A DNA stretch of 64,000 nt from NCBI GenBank assembly GCA_020081605.1, contig JAHREC010000018.1, positions 4,712,001 to 4,776,000 on the forward strand, read 5' to 3'. Shown in pieces: positions 57,111 to 64,000 of the stretch (within the stretch, counting starts at the first letter, position 1; each line of letters starts with the position of its first letter). The position numbers were made by a program, and so were the translations under genes. This DNA comes from Albifimbria verrucaria. Lineage: Eukaryota > Ascomycota > Sordariomycetes > Hypocreales > Stachybotryaceae. The notes under the pieces are model-generated. The model did not search any database. It was given only the letters and a program-made list of their open reading frames with translations, and had not been told where the DNA came from.

Positions 57111-58410
57111 CTCTGGAGGGATGCTATATGCAGTATTCGTTTGCGAGGTTGCCGGGCATGGCCAATGTTTGTTTGGTTTGCGGCGAATGCCGGCTGTGCT
57201 GTCGTGTGATTGCTGCTGGGCAGCTTATCGAGACGATGGCATCTACAAGCTGTCCACTTTGACGAACACGGCACAAGCCAGGTGTCGTCAGTGGTACATG
57301 GTACCAGCAGCAACGGCCCACTGCTGAGGTGCATCGACCAACGCAGTGAGCGGCCGTTGTGGTTGGTGGGATGTGATTAGTAAGAAAAGTCACTTACCTC
57401 ATCCTCCATAGCTCTTTGAAAACGCCCTGTAGCTGGGATTGAGCTTCCTGGAGAATACAACGTTAAAATACCTACTCGGAGCAAAGCCATAGATTACGGA
57501 TTTTGACCAGACATTCCTCAAGGAACTCGAGTGCTGTGTCAGAAAGCCTCTCTACTCTCCGCCCTTGTTTTTGGCGCTAAACTCCCACGGCATGGGTCTT
57601 TCACAATCACTCATGATCTGACGGCAAATACCGTCACCGTCACCATTTGATGGCTGAAAGTAAATATATTAGACGAGATGACCAAGGGAGGTGAATGGCT
57701 CTTGGGCGCGCCTCTTGGGGCCGACCAGGTCTAGAAGTTAGGCTGACTGCAAGGGTCTTTGCTATAGACTGAGGCTGCTGGAGATACGGAGGACCGAGTG
57801 AATGCCAATAAACAAGTGACTTCCATGGTACTCTGTATTCGCTTCTATGACGGCCCCACAGTTCCGAACCCGCGTCTTGGGATGGTACATGACCAAAGTA
57901 CCTTTTACCTGTTGATTCCTCTCGAGCCTTGTGATGCCTGCGTAGGACACTGTAAAGCATTGGTCGACCAAGAGCCTGCTCTCGGCAAATGATCATGATC
58001 TTGCCCAAGTTTTGTGATGTATCTGAAAATTCGGAAGCGTTTAGGTGCTCAATACGACGTGGTTTGCTTTTGGTCTTGCCAAGCTCCCGTACAGCTGAAA
58101 CCGCCACTCATTCGTCCAGTGCCTTAGAGCTACGCGAGCGACGCGGGTCGAAATGCGCTACCGCGTAAATGGCTTCGGATCCGCGTCTTGCAACCAACCT
58201 TGACCTTCCACCCTTGCTCAGTTGATTGCAGCATCAGCATCCGGCACCAGTGGCCGCCACCATATACCAGCCATCCCTACCACATTGTCGTAAGCTTCCT
58301 CGAGCTCTTCCAAAATTTACACATTACGCATCTTCACCTGAGGTCCTCTGTCTCCGTTCCGAGCAAGACCACCCTCCCGACACGCGACTAGACCATCACG
58401 ACGTCATACA
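57111..58410. other. Divergent promoter region, hrd3 / ung1
   Basis: 1.3 kb between diverging genes. The right 200 bases are pyrimidine-rich and are probably the ung1 leader. The 155-codon minus-strand frame at 57640-58107 has no recognisable domain. No gene is supported. Confidence 0.45.
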
Positions 58411-59547
58411 ATGTCGACCCTCAAGCGCAAAGCCGAAGGTCTTCCCGAAGGCGACGCGAAGAAGCCCAAGGCCAATGGCAACATCGCCTCGTTCTTCGCT
58501 CCCGTAGCGAAGACTGCCGCCAAGCCGGCCGCCGCTAGCACAACATTCAACAAGAAGAAATGGGTGGACAGCCTGACAGCGGAGCAAAAGAAACTCCTTG
58601 CTCTAGAGATTGACACGCTCGACGAGAGCTGGTTGGCCCACCTCAAGGATGACATTGTCACAAAGGAGTTCCTTGAGTTGAAGAAATTCCTTGACAGGGA
58701 AACGGCGGCTGGAAAGAAGTGGTTCCCTCCCAAGGAGGACGTCTACTCATGGTAATCATTCAATTGAGCTTCCAGATCATGGATTCAAGCTGACGAAATT
58801 GCTCATTCAAGGTCACGTCACACACCTTTCAACGAGGTTAAGGTTGTCATTCTTGGTCAAGACCCGTACCATAACGTGAACCAAGCACATGGCATGGCCT
58901 TTTCAGTGCGACCACCCACTCCGGTGCCGCCCTCGCTCCGAAACATGTACACAGCTCTGAAGAAGGACTACCCGAGCTTTGTGCCACCTCCGAACAGAGG
59001 GGTCTGTTGACGCCTTGGGCCGACCGCGGCGTACTTCTGCTCAACACGTGCTTGACAGTGCGGGCACATGAGGCCAACTCACATTCGAACCGAGGCTGGG
59101 AACGATTCACACAAAGGTCATCGACCTCGTCGCACAGAAGCGAACCCGAGGTGTGGTTTTCATGGCTTGGGGTACTCCGGCCGGAAAGCGTGTACAGAAG
59201 GTGGACAAGACCCGTCATCTGGTGCTCCAGAGCGTTCACCCGAGTCCCTCAGCGCGTCTAGGGGCTTCTTTGATTGCGGACACTTCAAGAAGGCCAATGA
59301 GTGGCTCATCTCCAGATACGGTCCTGATGCCGAGATTGACTGGGCCCTAACGCCAGGCAATTCGACAAAGGCCAGTGCTGCTGCGGCTGAAGAGATTGCT
59401 AGCAAAGCGCCAGAAGTGGAGGAAGAGGTCAAGGAGGAAGCCAAGCGACAGGAGGATGAGCTGGATGCAAATTCCGAAGATGAGCGAGTCTTTGAGGAAG
59501 CTCTCCAACAGGCCGAGGAAGCCAAGGCTAAGGAAGACAAGGAGTAA
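58411..59547 (+). CDS. ung1: Uracil-DNA glycosylase (Ung1)
   Basis: Removes uracil from DNA to start base-excision repair, in nucleus and mitochondria. The N-terminus ([14 protein letters not shown]) is basic with a PCNA-motif-like NIASFFAP. The catalytic domain has [12 protein letters not shown] (water-activating Asp), [41 protein letters not shown] and the [17 protein letters not shown] loop. An intron GTAATC...TTCAAG splits the codon for Trp in VYSW|SRHTP (58754-58811). Three frame breaks, near 58998-59001 (G4), 59113-59115 (A3) and 59250-59252 (C3), each close with one added base in the run. The protein then continues about 60 residues past the usual end as an acidic, Lys/Glu-rich helix ([18 protein letters not shown]) and stops at 59545-59547. 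Confidence 0.95.
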
Positions 59548-61040
59548 TGAGGGCTTGTGGTCAGACAAATTTGTGTATCATTCGGAATGATGTGTTTTTG
59601 ACATCTTGGAGGGTTCTAGGGGCACCCATGTACCGTGTTTGTGTACCAGCACGCTTTGTAAAATATTGATAGGATCAAATTGACGAACTAAAACTCCAAT
59701 GTCCAGATGAACCAAATGGAAAGGTTCTTTAGCTCCACTGCTCCAGCTCTTCGTTTAGATCTCAGTTTGTTTTAGAAACATTTCATGGTCAAAAGGGCAC
59801 GACCAAAAGGGAACGCTGATGGGTGCTTGTCAGGCATCACTGCCGAACTATATGCGCTGTCACATAATACCCGTCCTGAGGTCGCATCCACCAATGGAGG
59901 CACAGCCCCTATATCGATGCTTGGTGCCGCCGGAGCTATCGAATTGGATGTGCTGGCAGTTCAGCCAGCTCATAAGACACGAAGGCCGCGCCAAGCAGCA
60001 GCCACGCCATGCTTGATTAAGAAAATAGATCTCGCTGGACGAGTTGTGACTAGCCCACGCCGTCAGGGCGTTGGGGAAAACGGCGTTCTGGTCCGTCTGA
60101 GCCTGAGTGGATTCGTCCAACACTGCGAGATATACATGATGGGATGATCCAGTAGGGTGATGGGGATGTCCGACTAGTGGGATCGTAAGGGCGATGATCG
60201 AAATTAGCAGGCGGTAGGGCCTTGTTAAAGAACAGGCGGGCCACGGGCTCTGCTTCACATCAACCCATGTTTTGTGAATGGACCAGACGATGGGGAAAAG
60301 GAGCACAAAACACAAGACGACAATCAACTAGAGCTGCTCGCTTGGGATTAGCCCGTCAGGGCGAAGAAACGATCCGTTTAGTCTCATCCAAGGCTAACCC
60401 GTTAGTGAGTAGCCGCTCTCGCTGGGCGCATGGCCTGTTTAAGACACACGCGCGCAACCGTCGCCCTGTGCAAAGTGCTGCTAAAAATGCCGATGCAGAG
60501 AGAGCTGGGTCTGTGGCTGCAGATCGTTTCGGATAAGCACTGGCTGTGGTGTTTTTCTGTCACGATGTTCTTATGCCATATATTGGCTGACGCATAAACG
60601 AGGACATCGGCATGTATGAAATAAGGAACTTTTTCGCTTGTGTTGCTCAAAGCGTAACTTACGGTACCTGAACGTCGGGAATCGGGGCTGCATTGTGCCT
60701 TACCTTACCTGACGTCAGGTTTGAGACAAGCTCCGAAAGGGCTCCCAAGGCAAGGTACCTTTGACCAAGGAGGTACAGCGCGGCATGAAGGTGAAGCCCC
60801 TCGGCAACGGTGGGTTGGCAACCCGTGCAGAAGCGGCTCAGGTGGTTTATGCGGTCGGCGTCGTCTTGAAATTCTGCACGGCACGAACCTGAAGCTGAGT
60901 GCGGGAAAGAGTCGTCTTTTCTTTTTTTTCTTTTTCATCACGAGATGCCGCGAGACAATGGCTCGTGGCTCATGTACAGTGGCCTAAGCAAGGTGCGTGT
61001 ACCTGAAGGTGGCCTGTGCCCGAGCCCGCGCCTGCGTGTG

Positions 61041-61072
61041 CCTGTATCTGTATCTGTACCTGTACCTGTACC
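61041..61072. repeat. (CTGTAY)n hexamer repeat
   Basis: Five tandem copies of CTGTAT/CTGTAC. Confidence 0.9.
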
Positions 61073-61099
61073 ACACTCTTGCGCTTGGGATGCGCTGCG

Positions 61100-61125
61100 T
61101 TGTGCTGTGCTGTGCTGTGTTGTGC
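61100..61125. repeat. (TGTGC)n pentamer repeat
   Basis: About four to five tandem copies of TGTGC. The reverse complement repeat (GCACA)n occurs at 61559-61576. Confidence 0.88.
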
Positions 61126-61558
61126 TTTTGCCGTACTATGTATCATCACCAGCCGCCCTGGACCAACCAATGCCCTTCCTACTCCCCGCCATGAGCCGAC
61201 CTGTGGAGTGGAGGGGCAGCAGCATGGCATGGCAGCCAACGCGACGCAGGCTTGCCCGTGCACGGGTCTTGCATTGAGCCTTTGAAATTTCAGGATCCCA
61301 GGGGACCCATGAGCTTGTGCCTGGACTAGAAGGGGCTTGTCCACTGGCGCCTGTCTGCCCGCGCTCCCATTCCTCTTTGGGCGGCCCAACTGCGTGCAGC
61401 GAAGCCCATTGGCAGCGGGCTCATGTACCGTCACGCACAACTCGAGGTTGCAATGACATGCCCATGTCCTCTGACGCCCAATCACTTGGGCCAATCTCGT
61501 CGGTAGTTTTATCTACTTGCCTCGAGCGATTAGTCCTCAGCACGGTACTGCCCATGTC

Positions 61559-61576
61559 CAGCACAGCACAGCACAG
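61559..61576. repeat. (GCACA)n pentamer repeat
   Basis: Three tandem copies, complementary to the run at 61100-61125. Confidence 0.88.
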
Positions 61577-62142
61577 GTAACTTAGAGCCCACCCCGGTCG
61601 GGTCGCTCCTCGCATTTACCCCTGAAGCATCAAATTGTTCGTTGGAGCCCGTCTGGTCTTCTTCACTCACTCGACCATGCTCCGTTTTTCCTTCTCCTCT
61701 GCACGTCAATTGCGCGTCTAGCCAGTCTGTCGAATAGCCCTGTTTTCTTGCATCTGCGACCCCGTGTGCTCTCCATCCAGAGAGCCTCTGGCACTCGCTC
61801 CACTTACAACAACCCCATCGCCGTGCCTCTTCATTGATTCACCGACTTGCTTGCCCGCCTCGAGACCATCCACGGATACCTCCCGCACCTGTACCGCTCC
61901 GCTCCGCTTGCGTTGTCGCGAACAGACCCCGACGCACTCCGATGCCGTAATCTCCTCTCCTGCCGTTTCGATCTCCTTCCACGACTTCAAGACACTTTCC
62001 CACGGCAGTCGCATCACTCTATCCGGGGAGGTGTTGTCCAACACCCCGCTTAGGGAGCCGGTCCTCTTTCATACTCTATATCGATTTGCGATTACGGCGC
62101 ACCAGGTTACTTTCTAATCTCGCAATCACCTCGAGCATCACC

Positions 62143-64000
62143 ATGCCGGGTCTATTCTCCCGCCTCAAGGCGAGAGACGGCGCCAAATCTAGGAAGAAGG
62201 ATGCGGGCCAGTCTTCCGCCGATCTTGCATCGTTGCAGCCAAAATGGACAGATGCCTATGCTCGAACCTCGGTCGAGCCCGAAGAAATCCACGAGTTGAT
62301 ACACTGTTGTACCGTCGAGCTCAAGACCCAAGGTACGACCTCCCTTATTCCCCGTGAACTTGTGTGACGAGCCGGGTTACCTGACATTGTCCCCTCTCAA
62401 GCACTCGATATCCCCTTTCTCCTGCTTCCCTTCCGTCCGACATCCGATCCTAGTGCCGTCCGTACCTTTGTTCGACACTACTTTCAGAAGAGCCAGACCC
62501 TGCGGGGCGAGCAACTGCTTCAGGAGCTTCGCATGACGGAACCCATGGTAAGCCTGGTGGCTTTCGTGTAGTCCAGTCCTACCTCTAACACTCTTCTCTA
62601 GGTCATCGCAGGTGTACTTAAATGGTGTTGGTCGCGATTACAGGGCGGTGTCGTTGGCTGGGACGCCTACGACTTGTTCAAAGTGGGAGAGCATGGTTGG
62701 TGTAACTCGCTCCGCGCTGCTTCGCATGGTGTGCTAACATGATCAAGACTCTAACATGGCCCGCGACTCCTTTAAGACCTTCATCCCTATCAGTGTCGAG
62801 AACGGCGCGCGACAGCGCATCATCTTTGATTTCTTCGACCTGATGGCTGCGGTTGCTGCACACGGCAAACGTAACGGCTTCGGCGGTCACAAGCTCTCGC
62901 GCATGAGTGCATGGTGGGCTTTCGAGCACCAAGATACCAAAGACGGATTCGATGGCGGTTATAAAGCATGGCTAAAGTGAGCATACCCTCACCCACTGAT
63001 AAGAATGTGTGCCAAGACTTACATTTCACAGGGCTGCTGACGCCACGAGCCACCTCTTCTTCGCCTATCTCAGGTCGTTGTGTCCGGAACAGAAGGTCAC
63101 TGGCATAACGCTTTTGCCCAAGTCTTTGGAGACCTTGCTCCGCGAGACTCCTTACCCACCACCATCGCGCAAAGAGTTGATGCTCAGGACAGAGAAGGTT
63201 GTGATGATTGTCGATACCGTTTCGCCAACTCCATTCGCCCTTCTGCGCCGCGCAAAGCACTTCCAGTACCGAGATACCGACAGAGCTCTTCAGGAGTTCT
63301 CTGAGTTCGAAGATCCCGTTCAAGCCTTGACAGAAGAATGTCGACGAGTCCTCAAGGCAATTTCTGGGGCGAATCAATCTCACGTCTCCAGCACGAAGCA
63401 TTCCACAAGTTTGCGCGACGCCGACTGGTCGAGATTTGAAGACATTGGCTTCAGCAGTACACTCAATGAAGAGGATGATGATGAAGACAGCGCTTTGTCT
63501 CGTAGGAAGCCTCAAATCCAAGGACTGAGAACAAGCCCGATGTCTGGTAACGGATTAGCCCGACCGACGACCCCGTCTTGGGCTGATTTCCTTTCCACCG
63601 GCTTTGCCGATGACCATCACCCAAACAAACCTAACATGCTTCTACCTCCTGACAAGGTCCTCCCCTATCGACACCGAAACACGACACAACAGTTCTCAAT
63701 CACATCGTCCCCGCTTAGAGTCCAACAAGGACCTTGAGCCCGGTGAGCTTGCCAGCATTACCTCGTTCGCGTTGGACGATGCCTTCTGGTGGGTATGGAT
63801 GAGTAGCTTGGCGCCCGAGGAGACTGCGGAGAGGAAGTCGGCCTTTGGTCGATGCGCGGTCATCGAAGCAAACATTAGGGCCGGACGCTGGCTCGTCATG
63901 GAGGAAATGATTGCAGGAGCTGCGCCGGAGCCAGAAGAGGGTGCCTACATCACCGGAAAGAAGGGTTTCTTCAGCTGGACGAAGCGAAGCAAGACGGTCA
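62143..64000 (+). CDS. Msb1/Mug8-domain protein (DUF1708), 3' end outside the window
   Basis: Fungal family related to yeast Msb1, a RhoGAP-like scaffold of Cdc42/Rho1 polarity and cell-wall signalling. The start MPGLFSRLKARDGAKSRKKD at 62143 lies in a good CATCACC context. Conserved pieces follow across exons: WTDAYARTSVEPEEIHELIH, LDIPFLLLPFRPTSDPSAVR, GVVGWDAYDLFKVGEHDS, FKTFIPISVENGARQRIIFD, HLFFAYLRSLCP and, near the edge, SITSFALDDAFWWVWMSSL. Introns include GTACGA...CTCAAG (62333-62401), GTAAGC...TCTAG (62548-62601), GTTGGT...ATCAAG and GTGAGC...TCACAG. Two bases appear missing between about 63660 and 63715 (C runs). Without correction the frame stops at 63737. The stop codon is beyond the right edge. 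Confidence 0.85.

Larger units (their letters stand above)
59548..62142. other. Long intergenic region with short tandem repeats
   Basis: 2.6 kb without a supported gene. The minus-strand frame 59860-60327 begins with a hydrophobic stretch (VVLCFVLLFPIVW) but continues without family features. An AGGTACCT palindrome lies at 60753-60760, a pure pyrimidine run at 60916-60936, and two short tandem repeats are listed separately. The right end should be the promoter and leader of the Msb1/Mug8-type gene. Confidence 0.45.

Noticed and set aside
59860..60327. 155-codon minus-strand frame starting with a hydrophobic segment
   Set aside because: The first 55 residues look membrane-like, but nothing after them resembles a protein family, and no introns or second exon could be supported.

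Overview
The window is nuclear DNA of a filamentous ascomycete (Pezizomycotina, most likely a Sordariomycete). Nearly every gene has short spliceosomal introns of about 50-110 bases with GTANGT-type donors. The gene set is eukaryotic and fungal: Kmt6, Pil1, Hrd3, Utp17, Rpb10, an Msb1/Mug8-type protein, and a HeLo-like-N protein. I saw no transposon, tRNA, rRNA or CRISPR array. The species cannot be named from the sequence alone.

Layout. 0-5 kb: an unrecognised Gln/Pro-rich gene cut by the left edge, then a fungal-specific protein on the minus strand. 4.7-8.8 kb is gene-poor. 8.8-14.8 kb: Rpb10 (-), Utp17 (+), a 2-oxoglutarate/Fe(II) dioxygenase (+) and a 75-residue zinc-finger protein (-). 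14.8-17.2 kb is a long control region with microsatellites and repeated AGGTACCT palindromes. 17.2-21.7 kb: a helix-hairpin-helix protein, a DUF1479 protein and a BAP31-like ER protein. 22.4-26.0 kb: Kmt6, the PRC2 H3K27 methyltransferase. 27.3-29.0 kb: a HeLo-like N-terminal module fused to a Ras-like GTPase domain, the most unusual gene here. 30.4-36.4 kb: eisosome protein Pil1, a NatC LSM-type subunit and the XPG/Rad2 nuclease. 39.5-47.8 kb: a multispan transporter, TFIIS, a membrane-anchored cysteine-synthase-like protein (Mcy1 type) and the complex I assembly methyltransferase NDUFAF7. 48.1-57.1 kb: alanyl-tRNA synthetase, a conserved unknown, an RCR-like PPxY membrane protein and the ERAD subunit Hrd3. 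58.4 kb to the right edge: uracil-DNA glycosylase, a long gene-free stretch and the start of an Msb1/Mug8-domain gene.

Most genes are independent housekeeping functions in transcription, translation, repair and ER quality control. There is no biosynthetic cluster. Three closely spaced divergent pairs probably share promoters: NatC LSM/XPG, Mcy1/NDUFAF7 and AlaRS/unknown. Hrd3 and the RCR-like protein sit side by side and both relate to protein quality control.

One technical point governs how to read the coordinates. Many clearly housekeeping genes carry frame breaks that can be closed by adding one base, usually inside a run of three or more identical bases. I could place around thirty such events, and wherever I could follow the frame they fit loss of bases. 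I therefore treat them as sequencing or assembly errors, not pseudogenes. Gene spans below run across them. Rpb10, the dioxygenase, the small zinc-finger protein, BAP31, the HeLo-Ras gene, Pil1 and the LSM gene read through without a break.
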